Shown: positions 21,228 to 31,357, numbered from the stretch's first letter. The stretch is DNA of 64,000 nucleotides from Lactuca virosa (GCA_928212115.1 CAKMRJ010003334.1:38443628-38507627); one strand, 5' to 3'. Program-made: numbers and translations. Notes: generated from the letters alone by a model not told the origin.

Positions 21228-21870
21228 TTCAGCACATTTTATTATTGTGTCCCAGATTTTAAAATAGCATAACTCACTCATATGAAGTCGGAATCACTTG
21301 ATTTTTTTTTCAACATGTAGCTTACTATTTATAGTTCAGTTTAGACTTTTACAAATCATATTTTGGTTAAATATTGAATTAGATACAAGCCTGGAAAGAT
21401 AGCATATCAATGCAACATTTTTTCTGTTTCAGCATGTAGCTTGATTTTAAAATAGCATATCAGTGCAGCATTTTTTCTGTTTCAGCATGTCCCGGTTTTT
21501 AAAATAGCATAACTCACTCATATGAAGTCGGAATCACTTGATTTTTTTTCAACATGTAGCTTACTGTTTATACTTCAGTTTAGACTTTTACAAATCATAT
21601 TTTGGTTAAATATTGAATTAGATACAAGCCTGGAAAGATAGCATATCAATGCAACATTTTTTCTATTTCAGCACATTTTATTATTGTGTCCCGGTTTTTA
21701 AAATAGCATAACTCACTCATATGAAGTCAGAATCACTTGATTTGTTTTTCAACATGTAGCTTACTGTTTATACTTCAGTTTAGAATTTTACAAATCATAT
21801 TTTGGTTAAATATTGAATTAGATACAAGCCCGGAAAGACATCATATCAATGCAACATTTTTTTCATTTAT
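21228..21870 (+). repeat. Tandem repeat in the hAT transposase intron
   Basis: Three copies of a roughly 200-240-bp unit start near 21248, 21488 and 21687 with TGTCCC, followed by AAAATAGCATAACTCACTC and TTTGGTTAAATATTGAATTA. Units end in TTTCAG or similar, so each brings an acceptor-like site. The true acceptor used by the gene is GATAG at 21911-21915. Confidence 0.85.
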
Positions 21871-21915
21871 TTATATATGAAAGTTTAATTGGTTTTTATT
21901 TTTGGATTTTGATAG

Positions 21916-22279
21916 AAAAATCGTATGAGAAGGATCTACAAAGAGTACCTGATCGTTTGGACCTCGAGGCGATAAAAGAGATGGTGGATTTCCTTGAAAA
22001 GTTTAAGACGAAAACGGAGAACGTTTCGGCTTCAACAAAACCTTTAGTCCATCGATTAATCCGGGAAATCTTAGATGTAAACCTACATCTTAAAAAATGG
22101 TCAACCAAAGTCAACTTTGTTCATTTGATAACCGACATGAAGGACAAATATGACAAATATTGGGGCAACTATGCAAAGATGAGTGATTATGTTTACTTTG
22201 CGATCTTGGTAGATCCTACAATGAAGTCTCAATTATTGTTGTATACTTTTAAATAAATGATTGGTTCCAAGGATGAAAC
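21916..22279 (+). pseudogene. hAT transposase, exon 3 first part
   Basis: The exon starts after TTTGATAG and is in phase with exon 2. It encodes a helical segment (LEAIKEMVDFLEKFKTKTE, KDKYDKYWGNYAKM, FAILVDPTMKSQLL) typical of the region before the dimerisation domain. A TAA at 22254 after LLYTFK is a premature stop, because the same frame goes on (MIGSKDE) and joins the sequence beyond Copia-B. The last five bases, GAAAC, are the Copia-B target duplication. Confidence 0.88.
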
Positions 22280-23085
22280 TGTTGGATTAGTGTCTAAGCC
22301 CATAACTATTTTGGTATGTACTTGACCCGATTGCGAGCATGGTCCTTTTGGGTTGCCTTCACCAAAGCAACTTGATAGGATGATTTATGGAAAAAGAGAA
22401 TAATTCTGATTTATTAATATATTATATGAATAATATATTAAGAGAGAAATCATATTATTTAATTAATATTAGTCAAGAATTAATCAGAATTAATTTTGTG
22501 GCTAAAAGACATTAATTAAATAAAGGGGACTAGAACTGTCAATTGTGTGATAGTTGGATATTAGACTAATGGACTCCATAGAGGATGGAGTGGACGAAAT
22601 CTATGGGGAAACCCATTAGAATTCGTCCAAGGCCTCTAAAGGAGGATTCCATGGGCTGCTTAGGGCCTAAGCAGTCAGATTAGGGTTTACTAGTTCAAAA
22701 CCCTAATAGCCTCACATATTTAAGGACCCCTAGGGCACCAAAACGTGGGAAAACTGATTCCTTAGGGTTTCTAGACGTTTTTGGTGTCTTCTCTCTCCTC
22801 CTTCTTCATCCTTATTGCTTATGGTGTTTGTGACTCCATTAGAGGTGTGACATTTGTGACACTAAGCTTTCAGAATCCAACTACAAAAAGGAATTGAGAT
22901 TGTTATTGCTACATAACAATCAAGGTAAGATCTAAACCCTAATTCATATGTTATTTGATTATCACATGCTAGATTTAGGGTTTATGGCCTTGGATGATTA
23001 TTGCATGTTCATTAGAAAAACTAGATCCAAAGCTTTAGGGTTTGCATATACACCATAGGAATGATGTAGTGCTCATAACCCATCA
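22280..23085 (+). repeat. Copia-B 5' LTR
   Basis: It runs from TGTTGGATTAGTG to CATAACCCATCA. The same LTR type is found in Copia-C and in the solo LTR at 1351-2149. Confidence 0.95.
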
Positions 23086-23086
23086 G

Positions 23087-23252
23087 TGGTATCAGAGCCT
23101 AGGGCTGTTTGTTGATGAATTTGTTGTATATTTGATCATTCTTTGGCTGAAAATCGTTTTTCTTGCTAGTTGCCTAACTGACTCGGCGAGTCGGTGGATG
23201 AACTCGGCGAGTCTGGCCGACTCGGCGAGTCCAGTCCCTGACTCGGCGAGTC
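23087..23252 (+). other. Copia-B primer-binding site and four palindromes
   Basis: TGGTATCAGAGCC at 23087-23099 is the perfect iMet site. Downstream, ACTCGGCGAGT appears four times in 73 bases (starts near 23181, 23202, 23220 and 23241). Confidence 0.92.
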
Positions 23253-24736
23253 CAAGGGTCAGACAGAGGTATCTTCAGGATTTTTTGCTGATTTGGCTTG
23301 GATAAGTTACCAAAAACGTTTTTAACTCTTAAAATTCGATTTTTTATGTTTGATATTGATTATCCTTGCTAGAATAGAAGATAATTGTCAAATTAACTAG
23401 ATAATCATTGCCTTATGTGATAAACTTTATTTATTTGAATTATTTGATAGATTATCTTGCAAGAAATTGAATTAGATCATATTTAGATAATCACCAATTA
23501 ATTGTTTAATTGTTATTATTTGTAAGTTGATCTAGAATGTTCTTAATAATGTTTTGAAAAGTTTCAAATACTTGCCCTCAAGTTTTGGAATTTAAATTTT
23601 GATTAAAAGTTTAATTTTTGAAATATTTAAATTCTAAACCCAAATGTTTTGAAATGTTTCAAAACTTGCCCTCAAGTTTTGGAATTTAAATTTTTTGATT
23701 AAAAGTTTGACTTTTGAAATTTTAAATTCTAAAACCCTAGTTTTGAAAAAGTTCAAATTACATCCTCATGGTTTTATTAATTTAATTAAAAGTATAATTA
23801 AAAGAGAGTTAATAAATCCATAATGACATGGTTTATGTTTAATTAAATTAAAAGGTATAATTTATTAAATTAACCCACCTAGTATTTTAAAAGTATAAAA
23901 TACACCCTTATACTATATATAACATTAAAAGTCTAATATTATATATATGTATAACTTAAACTGCTAGTCTTACCGTTAGTAGGCCTCATTCACGAAGCCG
24001 ATCTATAAGGGGGGTATAAGCTTATGGCCTATAAAATGGCCGTTTAATGGGTGTCCACTCTCACCCACCGCTTCCTTGATTGGTGGAGGGTCGTTAGCCG
24101 AACGGGTAGGATAGGGCAAACCCTCTCCTCATTAAGAGTATAATCAATGTTAAAGTAACTAAATGTTTTACTAAATTCCCAAATCTTAGTTACTTTAGGA
24201 AAAAGTGAAATCGATGCAATTCCATGGAATTACACTTTGTACCCTTGTCGAGACAGTTAGTGGAGCGTGTGTGGTTAACCGGCACACCAAGTTGGGTTTG
24301 GCATTGGTAGCGAAGGGTGACTCGATGTTTGTCATAGATCGATGGAGTGTGTGTGGTTAACCGGCACGTCGATTAGGTAACTGTAACCTTGAGGGCACCA
24401 CATAAATTCGCAGGGTTATTCACACCTTATTTGTGATCCTCGGCATCCCAGTCACAAATGAAGGGCATAATCGAGATTAAACATGACATTTAAAAGTTCA
24501 ATGAATATCAAAAGATCTTGGAGTTTCAATTCATTTAAAACTTAACCTTCTTTTCGTTTTTCATGGTGGAAATTGGTAAATCGTCATTTACCTACCTTTA
24601 AATGTTCTGCGAGTTGGATTACGGCATCCCTCTTCCAATTTGTAGGATATTGTGTTGGGTCCTAGCCTTAATATCTCATTCGGGTGTTTTATTAAGGACT
24701 CAATCAACTAAACTTGAATTTTCTCCCGTTTCATAG
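23253..24736 (+). other. Copia-B leader, no gene seen
   Basis: AT-rich leader with repeated CTTGCCCTCAAGTTTTGGAA words (about 23570, 23660), then the block shared with all four Copia leaders: CGAAGCCGATCTATAAGG, TGTGGTTAACCGGCAC (twice) and TCGGCATCCCAGTCAC. This conserved non-coding block may be a packaging or dimerisation signal; that is inference. Confidence 0.65.
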
Positions 24737-25412
24737 ATGTCAAAGTCTGACAACTATGGTCTTCCTAAATCTGTTGGAAAAAGTTTTCACGTGAAGATGA
24801 TGTTCCACAATTGTATTGTGGAAATGGAAATCATGATTCATTTCCTCCAACCTCCTCCAATAATTCTCCCTGACCCACATGTTTGAAGACTTGAAAAGTT
24901 CAAGGTCACTCAAGCCCTATTGGCAAAAGACACGAAAATAGAAAGTCTATATGTGCTCATGTCTTGGATAAAAGGTTAAATATTGATAGTTTGGGAATGT
25001 TAGGTGTCGATGTCTCAAGGAAGTTGGTTGTTGACTTGGTTCTTCATTCACTTCCCGAATCATATGGTAAGTTCGTTAGAGAGTACTATATGATGGACCA
25101 CGACATGACCCTTATTGATTTGACTTATTTACTTATTGCTGCTGAATCAGCGATGATTTGGCGCACTGGTCGAGCAAATTTGTCTGGTAAATCAATATCC
25201 CAACCTTCTATGGGCAATGGCAACATTGGAAGTCCAGAAAAGTTTTCTCTACGCAAGAGAAAGGCTGAGTCTGTGATAGTCCCATGTGCCATTCCAGAGA
25301 GTCCATATGTTTCTACTGCCAAAAGAAGGGGCATTGGTTACGAAGTTGCCCTGACTACCTGAGAGATCTAAGAGATGAGAGAGTCAAGATGTATGACTCT
25401 GCATCAGGTAAA
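24737..25412 (+). pseudogene. Copia-B gag remnant
   Basis: It starts at ATG 24737 (MSKSDNYGLPKS). Recognisable pieces are RLEKFKVTQALLAKD, KLVVDLVLHSLPESYGKF, YYMMDHDMTLIDLTYLL and, near the end in a shifted frame, the place of the zinc knuckle. Stops and frameshifts are frequent. The middle of a normal gag is missing. Confidence 0.8.
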
Positions 25413-25812
25413 ATCCACTATCTAACTTTATTAAGTTCTTTTTGGATTCTTAATACATGATGTAATAAGATTACATTTGCTGTTTTGTAGAATCGAAAAA
25501 AAAGGAAGCTTAAAAGGAAAGAAATGAGCTAAATCTGGTCATGAAGAAATGGATCTTGATCGCTTGATTCAAAGATCGAATTGTTTGAGCTACTACTTTA
25601 GAGTTAGGATAGATTGCTAAATAATATTTACATAGTTTTCATTTGTAATCGCGTTGTAAGGACAATATTTTTCTGCAATAAAATAAATTTTGATTTATCT
25701 TATTTATGTTTTCTTGCGATGGATTTTATGAAAAATTGGTGTTTGAATGGTTCTATTATTAGCAATATTGTGAATGGATTTGACTCTTAGTTACGTTATT
25801 TGTGGTAATGTC
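25413..25812 (+). other. Copia-B interior before the CACTA insertion
   Basis: Non-coding in all frames, but closely matched on the other strand in Copia-C (about 40100-40500) and more loosely in Copia-D (about 56970-57380). The last three bases, GTC at 25810-25812, are the CACTA target duplication. Confidence 0.65.
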
Positions 25813-26060
25813 CACTACTAGAAAAACAACCTTTTACGACGCGCATGCGTGTCGTAAAACGCTCAGACGACGCGCAAATGCGCGTCAAGAAAGACCCTGT
25901 CATAACGAGAGACGACACGCTTTTGCGCGTCGTCTATAGACGACGTGCATTTACGACACACATTTATGACACGCAATGCGTATCATTAAAACCCCTGTCA
26001 AGAAAGGCCATGTCATAAATGAAGATGACATACATTTTTGCGTATCGTAAATTTAAATGT
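25813..26060. repeat. CACTA left terminal and subterminal repeats
   Basis: After the terminal repeat, words such as TTTACGACGCGC, GACGACGCGCAAATGCGCGTC-like pairs and CGTCGTCTATAGACGACG form short inverted repeats over about 250 bases. The right end (31140-31354) has the same words. They are the expected binding sites of a CACTA TnpA-type protein. Confidence 0.85.
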
Positions 26061-26234
26061 TTAAAAAAATATATTTATATATTTATTAATTTTTAAATTA
26101 AATTTGCATTTAATGTCTCATAATATAAATAAAATACCATATACAAAAATACAATCCATTGCATAAAATTTAATGTCATACAATTCTATTTCTTACAATA
26201 TATAAATTTGCATTCATCTAATCTACTCTGTGTT

Positions 26235-26342
26235 TCATACTAACAATTGAAATGAAGAATGCAACACTTGCATTTGCAGCATCTTATCTCTTTCAGCTTG
26301 AGCTTTCTTTTCCTCATCTAACTCCAGAGCTATTCGCTTTCA
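26235..26342 (-). pseudogene. Coiled-coil tail fragment, possibly CACTA-encoded
   Basis: On the minus strand a frame reads ALELDEEKKAQAERDKMLQM and closes at a TGA at 26235-26237. A charged coiled coil at the very C-terminus is common in plant En/Spm transposase proteins, and its place at an element end fits that. It could equally be a captured fragment. Confidence 0.35.
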
Positions 26343-26539
26343 TCAACCCTGTAAACACAACAAAAAATCACTTATCATTTTCATTCTACTTTTAAAATTA
26401 ATTCTTATTAGGACATTCTACTTTTAAACCTACCAATCTAGCAAAATTTTCAAAGAATATAACAAAATGTGTATCATACAAATAAGATTCTCTCATAACA
26501 AAATGTATTAAGCAAAATACCTAATTTGCCCCTCCACTA

Positions 26540-26980
26540 AAATACAGTTTCATAGTCTAGGCCTTGGTTATCCTCTGGTGAATAATTGTCTGAACTTATA
26601 TCAACAAAGTTGATTGCATTGTAGTTCTTAATGAATGTCATGTACAGTTGTACCATTTTTTTAACTCTAATGTTTGTGTCATATATTTGGTTATTGATTT
26701 TTTTGAAGCACATCACAATTCTTACATGTATATATATTCAACAATGTTAACCAGTGGAAGAAAAACAAAAGGATATATGTATGAGTCAACTATACCAGTT
26801 TCTGAAGATTTAGAAGAGTCAGTATCTCCTTTCGCATTTCCAGATGCTCTGCACAAACAACTTTAGTAGGGACTTTTCTTCAGCTGCAACTGCCAACTGT
26901 GCTTCTGTTAGCAGTTCCTCATGTCTACCTTCAACTTCACCTACTGATCAACTAAATCGTCACCCTAAAATTAAAGTAAA
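26540..26980 (-). pseudogene. Captured exon fragments, gene not recognised
   Basis: Three minus-strand pieces look coding: HEELLTEAQLAVAAEEKSLL (about 26870-26930), after an acceptor-like TTTGTGCAG an exon with ASGNAKGDTDSSKSSETG (about 26800-26855), and a piece ending INFVDISSDNYSPEDNQG followed by a stop near 26545. I do not recognise them. They could be later exons of the BIG-type gene next to them or a separate captured gene. Confidence 0.35.
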
Positions 26981-27005
26981 TAAAAAAACATAGCTTTCTA
27001 CATAC

Positions 27006-27353
27006 CTTGTAAAAAGTATTGAAAAAGTTGCATAACAACTCAAACAACACCTCTAGTGCATAGTTACTAACTTCAGGTCTCGGGTTAGATATCAAATCAG
27101 ACAATCCAGCCTACATTGGGAACCAATAATGCTCTGTTATATCACTAGTTGCATCTGCATTATCATCAATCGGTTTCAAGCTGCCACCTGGCACCATATC
27201 CTAAACAATATTTTTAGTTAGTGGATGATTATATTAAATAAAAAAAACCAACAAACAAACCTCTACAAGTTTTATTGTTGGCAAAACCAATTAGACAGTT
27301 GACACAATCCATAAAACAGTCACCAACAACTTGATCAAAGTGTTCAAGTATAA
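27006..27353 (-). pseudogene. Captured fragment of a BIG-type ARF guanine-exchange factor (SEC7 family)
   Basis: Two exons with an intron between. Exon 27353-27261 (acceptor TTGTAG) reads FDQVVGDCFMDCVNCLIGFA. Exon 27200-27006 (acceptor TTTAG, donor AAG/GTATG) reads GGSLKPIDDNADATSDITEH and, after an in-frame TAG, AGLSDLISNPRPEV and ALEVLFELL, then CNFFNTFYK. These match the conserved region downstream of the SEC7 domain in plant BIG proteins, which activate ARF GTPases at the trans-Golgi. ALEVLFELL and LCNFFNTFYK are far apart in the normal protein, so an internal deletion has fused them. The catalytic SEC7 domain itself is absent. Confidence 0.82.
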
Positions 27354-27354
27354 C

Positions 27355-27650
27355 TACAATTTTTTGTTTTTCTTTTCTGTGGCTGATAATGAAAAGCAAG
27401 CCATACCATAGTAAGTGAAAGACGATAGATTTGGTGCTGAGAGTATAAACTAAGAATTGTGATCACTACTAGAATAACACAAACTAGTAATAACACCCAA
27501 AACCATGCAATTAAATGTTGTTTCTGGATGAGAGCCTGAAAGAACTCCATAACAACTCCACCAACGTGTAAGCTCAACTGGCAGGTTTGCATAGAAATAT
27601 CCAGAACTAACTTCCACAGAAAACATCACACGGAAGTGACTCTTATTTCC
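27355..27650 (-). pseudogene. Captured exon, probable continuation of the GEX2-like gene, with hydrophobic stretch
   Basis: An exon begins at 27649 after TTATTGCAG and reads HFRVMFSVEVSSGYFYANLP. It follows in splice phase from the exon at 27832-28068. In another frame, 27344-27592 encodes a strongly hydrophobic run (LIAWFWVLLLVCVILVVITI) that looks like a membrane segment. Whether that frame was ever used is unknown. Confidence 0.45.
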
Positions 27651-27831
27651 TGCAATAAGAAAAAAAATGGCTATAACCTGGTAGATTTATCAAAGTACAA
27701 TCTCTTAATAAGAAAAAATAAATGAAAAGTGCAGTGTTGTAAAATGTAATAGAAAGAAATAAAAGTAAAATGTTTTTACAATAAGCAAATACATAAAAAT
27801 ACGTTGTTATTCCTTGTAAACTGTAATATAC

Positions 27832-28068
27832 CTGGAAAGTGAATATGATCTGGATCCCCAATAGAGAAGTTAAAATTATTTCGTTGTCTATCAAAGATCA
27901 AGAAACCTTCATCTTTTGTCACATTCTCCAACATGATGAACTCAGGGACATTAATAAATGGAGAGTCATTTCTTGGGTTGACAATGACTGGAATATCCAA
28001 ATCATGCTTCCCATGCTTGTTCATGGTGGTAACCCTAACAATATCTTCACCACTGAAGTTCCCCTCCC
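27832..28068 (-). pseudogene. Captured exon of a GEX2-like (gamete-expressed) protein, tentative
   Basis: The exon runs from 28068 (acceptor AATCAG) to 27832 (donor CCAG/GTATAT). It encodes GNFSGEDIVRVTTMN, HDLDIPVIVNPRNDSPFINV, then EGFLIFDRQRNNFNFSIGD. The ND-PFI-VP pattern resembles the extracellular repeats of plant GEX2, a sperm surface protein for gamete attachment. The match is from memory of the family and should be treated as tentative. The open exon and intact splice sites show recent capture from genomic DNA, not from mRNA. Confidence 0.5.
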
Positions 28069-28148
28069 TGATTTATAAATATCATATAATCGGTTAAAAC
28101 TCAAAAGTAAAGGGAAAGTAGTGAAAAAATTGGTTGAATTTTGAGTAC

Positions 28149-28205
28149 CCGATGTATCTAGGGTTTGCTCACACAGTTGAACCACCTCTTTATGCTTCCC
28201 CAGCT
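28149..28205 (-). pseudogene. Captured short exon of a TPR/DnaJ protein
   Basis: The exon has an acceptor TATTACAG at 28206-28213 and encodes ELGKHKEVVQLCEQTLDTS, followed by a GTACTC donor. The sequence is typical of tetratricopeptide-repeat proteins with a C-terminal DnaJ domain. It probably comes from the same gene as the exon at 29911-30119, and the F-box gene lies between the two pieces, so the donor pieces were shuffled. Confidence 0.65.
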
Positions 28206-28324
28206 CTGTAATAAGTAGGGGCAAATCAGTAGTTTCTCTGAATAGGAGATTATTGACAAAGCATCGGTGATAGTTCCCAATGCATTGGTTGCTGACTCAT
28301 GCGTTTTCTGTTCAAGAAACTCAC

Positions 28325-28608
28325 ATTCTTTAGACTGTTCTTTTGGCATAGAGCAGCAAACATTGCACCATGGATGTCGAATGTTTTGAGCTTTGGATGA
28401 CTTTTGAAAAAGTCAACAAAGTCAATTTCTGGAAAGGGGAGAAGAGCTTCGAAATCTCCAGTGAATTCAACTTTCATATACAGATGTTTTACTTCACTTG
28501 CAAGTTGAAGAATTTTGTTTATTGCATCCCAACACCATTGAACACCTCTTATGCATAAAGATTCAAGTTCCATGAGCTTATTACCAAAATCCACCATATA
28601 AACCCTCC
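28325..28608 (-). pseudogene. Captured F-box/LRR gene, exon 2
   Basis: It reads GRVYMVDFGNKLMELESLCI, then WCWDAINKILQLASEVKHLY, FPEIDFVDFFKSHPKLKTFD and HGAMFAALCQKNSLKN, continuing the F-box/LRR protein of exon 1. It ends at an intact donor, AAT/GTGAGT. The expected acceptor before it reads TTGCGG where TTGCAG is needed (28609-28610), so a single change seems to have destroyed the splice site. Later exons are missing: the next sequence is from another gene. Confidence 0.82.
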
Positions 28609-28720
28609 CCGCAACCAATAAATAACACCCACAAACACAAATTTTGATATTGTCATAAAAAATATGATCTTGAAATTATAAGGTAACAAGAAAAAGGCTT
28701 AAAGATGATCTTAAAATTAC

Positions 28721-29456
28721 CCGCATTGTTTGAAATGGGGAGATTCTTCAAGCAATTGGTGTCACGAACTCTAATCCAACTACACCCTTGAACCTCAAGA
28801 TATTCAATCTTTGGAGCTGAAAGTGTAAGTGAGCAGCTACCTGATCCATAAAAATCAAGTTTACAGTGCTCAAGTTGAAGAAGCTCAATCCAAACAGTCC
28901 TAAAACCCTCACAACCAAGAAGCACAAGATTTTTCAAATTAGGAGTTGCTGTCAAAGCCTCAGTCAAAGCTGAATCCTCCAATTTTGCTCCAACAATTTC
29001 AAGATTCTTCATTTTTTGAAACACATCCCATTTTGGAGCACGAACCATTAGTACACCCCAAAGTCTTAATGACTCCAGATTTTTAGCAAATTGAATGCAT
29101 TCAAGTTTAGACATACTGTCTGTGTTTTGATCAGCAAGATTATCCAGACGGAGTTCAAGATTCTTTAGGGTGGGTCCCACAAGTGAGAGCCATGAGGTCA
29201 GCCCTGTGCTGGTGAATGGGCAGTAAACTACAAGCTCTTCAAGTTGAAAATTTGATGAGACAATCTCTAAGATAATGCAGTCAGGGGTATGACCGTCTTT
29301 TAAGTTGTCAAAGATGCTACGAGGGAAGTAAAGGCTTTTAATGTAAGGCATGGAGTCTTTAAACTTTCTGGAGACACAGTTACAAGATGCCACATCTTTA
29401 GCATTGTTCATGTTTAATAAAATGTATTGGACTATAGCTTCTGGTAAGGATTCCAT
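28721..29456 (-). pseudogene. Captured F-box/LRR gene, exon 1 (open, with start codon)
   Basis: The start is at 29456 (MESLPEAIVQYILLNMNNAK), an F-box, followed by leucine-rich repeats: FQLEELVVYCPFTSTGLTSW, LKNLELRLDNLA, LESLRLWGVL, LKNLVLLGC, IEYLEVQGCSWIRV. It ends NNAG at a GT donor (28719-28720). It resembles plant F-box/LRR proteins of the At1g67190/At4g29420 kind, substrate receptors of SCF ubiquitin ligases. The exon has no stop for about 245 codons, so it was captured recently or is still constrained. Translation without splicing would end near 28653 after about 267 residues and keep the F-box. Confidence 0.85.
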
Positions 29457-29910
29457 TCTGTGAGGATAATAATCTAAGATGTGATAGTTAGTTTGAATTC
29501 AAAATATATACAAGACTGCAGAAAGATTAGGATTAGATTTCAAATCAGGAATTGGGTGATTAATGGTTAGATACTGTTTAAAATTGTATATCTGTTAAGT
29601 TCTTCAAATGTTATTGAAAGACGAAAGTTATGTGGGTGAAAACCAACCAAAACTGAATCGATAATTAGATGTAAGTTTCGAATAGAACAAAACCCAGAAA
29701 CGATAATCAAATTGAATATAAACAGATGAAAAAATCAAATTTGAAAAAGACAAGTCTGTATAGAAATGGAAAATGAGTGATTCAATTCGTTATTTTTCAG
29801 TCTTGTTGGATCTTTAAATTGAATTTTCTTTAGGTTGAAAACAGGATGTAAAAAGATAATTAGATTATGATTTTTCCTATCTCATAAGTAACTGACAGTA
29901 GAAATCTTAC

Positions 29911-30119
29911 TTTGCAGATCTTAAGTTGACCTTCCTGAAATTGGGATCTAATGCAGAAGCCATTCTACAGTCGTTTAGACCTTCCCTCATTCTTCCAAGA
30001 GCCATACTTCGGCTTCTGATAAATCTCCAGGTGTCTCTGTATGTTGTATTGAACTAATACCCTTTGAATAACATACTTCGGCTTCTGATAAATCTCCACT
30101 CTTATAAGCCTCGTTTCCC
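29911..30119 (-). pseudogene. Captured exon of a TPR/DnaJ protein, rearranged
   Basis: It enters after GTGCAG and reads GNEAYKSGDLSEAEVCYSKG, then ISSIQHTETPG, and in a shifted frame ALGRMREGLNDCRMASALDP and NFRKVNLRSAK before a GTAAGA donor. This is the pattern of a TPR-DnaJ co-chaperone. A 27-bp word occurs twice (30003-30029 and 30072-30098), where a piece was copied in place of the missing middle of the exon. That left a scar that breaks the frame. Confidence 0.78.
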
Positions 30120-30125
30120 CTGCAC

Positions 30126-31130
30126 AAATCAATATATTTCAGAAATCAAAAGAATATTAGGTTTATACAAAAGTAAAATATCAAAAAAAGTGAAAATACG
30201 AACAGAGAAGAAACATAGAAGAAACATTCCCAGTGTTCAATAAATTTACTTTGATTTGTATTCTTCTCAGTTGATCAAGAAGTGAAAATACGAACAGAGA
30301 AGAAACATAAAGAATGTACCTTTTGGGACTGAACCAAGAAGGAGCAGGATCAGATGGGCATCGTTGACGGGCGGAGCGTAGGTCGGCGACGGTGGCGTAG
30401 AGGAGAGATGAGTGATATGGTAATCCCTAAAAATCGGACCAAAAAATCTCTATATCGGGTTTACAAATACACAAACCTCGATTTTTTCCTTTTCGTTAGA
30501 ACCAAGTGAAGGTCAGATGACGGCGACGATAGTGATAACTGATACACAAGGAAAACCTTGTCAACCACCATGAAAAAATTAAGACAAAGTTACAAGGTTT
30601 TCGTTGCTTCAGCCTTTTGTTGTTCACAAGCATGGAATGAGAATAGAGGAATGGTATTTTGTTGTTTAGCTAGGGTATTTTGAAACGATTGTGCGTTGTG
30701 ATGGTATGTGTATGGAGACAGATCGACATGTGAGTAATGGAGTAGTATTGGTGGCCATCATCTCCATTGTCGATCGCAGACATTAAGGGAGCGGGATAAC
30801 GAACCCTAGAAGGCCATTACATTGAGTAGTCGCACATTTAGAGAGTGAAAGGTAGTGAAATGGTGCATCGGTGGCTATTGTTTTAGCGATCCGGTGGGGG
30901 ACTGTGGTGGTCCGATAGGAGCGGAGGCATGAGCGGATGAACCTGGTTCAGAAAACCAGAAGGGTGATTAGGGTTTTCCAGAGAGAGAGAGAGAGAGAGA
31001 GAGGGCTGCTTCAAAAGGATTATTAGGGTTTTTTTTTGAGGATTTTAGAAGGAGAAGGGCTCTTTAATTTTTTGGGATTTCATTTCCCACCATAGATTAT
31101 TAAAACAACGGAGAACGCGCCTTTCTAAAA
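30126..31130 (-). other. CACTA right interior: filler and promoter-like sequence
   Basis: No protein was recognised. A 29-bp word repeats with a spacing of 92 (30189 and 30281). GC-rich text at 30330-30420 ends at an AAAAG/GTACATTC donor on the minus strand and may be a first, non-coding exon. A GA run stands at 30979-31002. As this lies upstream of all captured exons on their strand, it could act as their promoter. Confidence 0.4.
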
Positions 31131-31139
31131 AATATAAAA

Positions 31140-31354
31140 CTACACATTTACACGACACGCTTTTTATGATAGGTGCCCTCCGTGTTTTTAATTTTTTTTG
31201 TTGGACACTAATTTTAGGGCGCGCAAAAATGCATGCCCTCTATCCTTCAAATTTTGGAAAACTGACATTAATTTTTAGGGCAAGCACAAATGCGCGTCCT
31301 CTATCAGTGTGTGTCATTACTTGCGCGTCGTAAAAGGCTGTTTTTCTAGTAGTG
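31140..31354. repeat. CACTA right terminal and subterminal repeats
   Basis: GCGCGCAAAAATGC, GCGCGTCCTCTATC and TTGCGCGTCGTAAAAGG words precede the terminal repeat TGTTTTTCTAGTAGTG, mirroring the left end. Confidence 0.88.
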
Positions 31355-31357
31355 GTA

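Larger units (their letters stand above)
25813..31354 (-). mobile_element. Pack-CACTA: CACTA transposon with captured host gene fragments
   Basis: The ends are inverted: CACTACTAGAAAAACA on the left and, read inward from the right, CACTACTAGAAAAACA again. The 3-bp target duplication is GTC (25810-25812) and GTA (31355-31357), with one change. The empty site survives in Copia-C near 40093-40099. Subterminal regions repeat ACGACGCG/CGCGTCGT words. In place of transposase genes the 5.5-kb interior holds exon fragments of several unrelated plant genes, nearly all on the minus strand with introns kept. A small coiled-coil tail near 26235 is the only possible transposon-coded remnant. Confidence 0.93.

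Noticed and set aside
27478..27500. CACTACTAGAATAACACAA as a second CACTA terminus inside the element
   Set aside because: Only the first ten or so bases match, no subterminal words follow, and no partner end or duplication was found.
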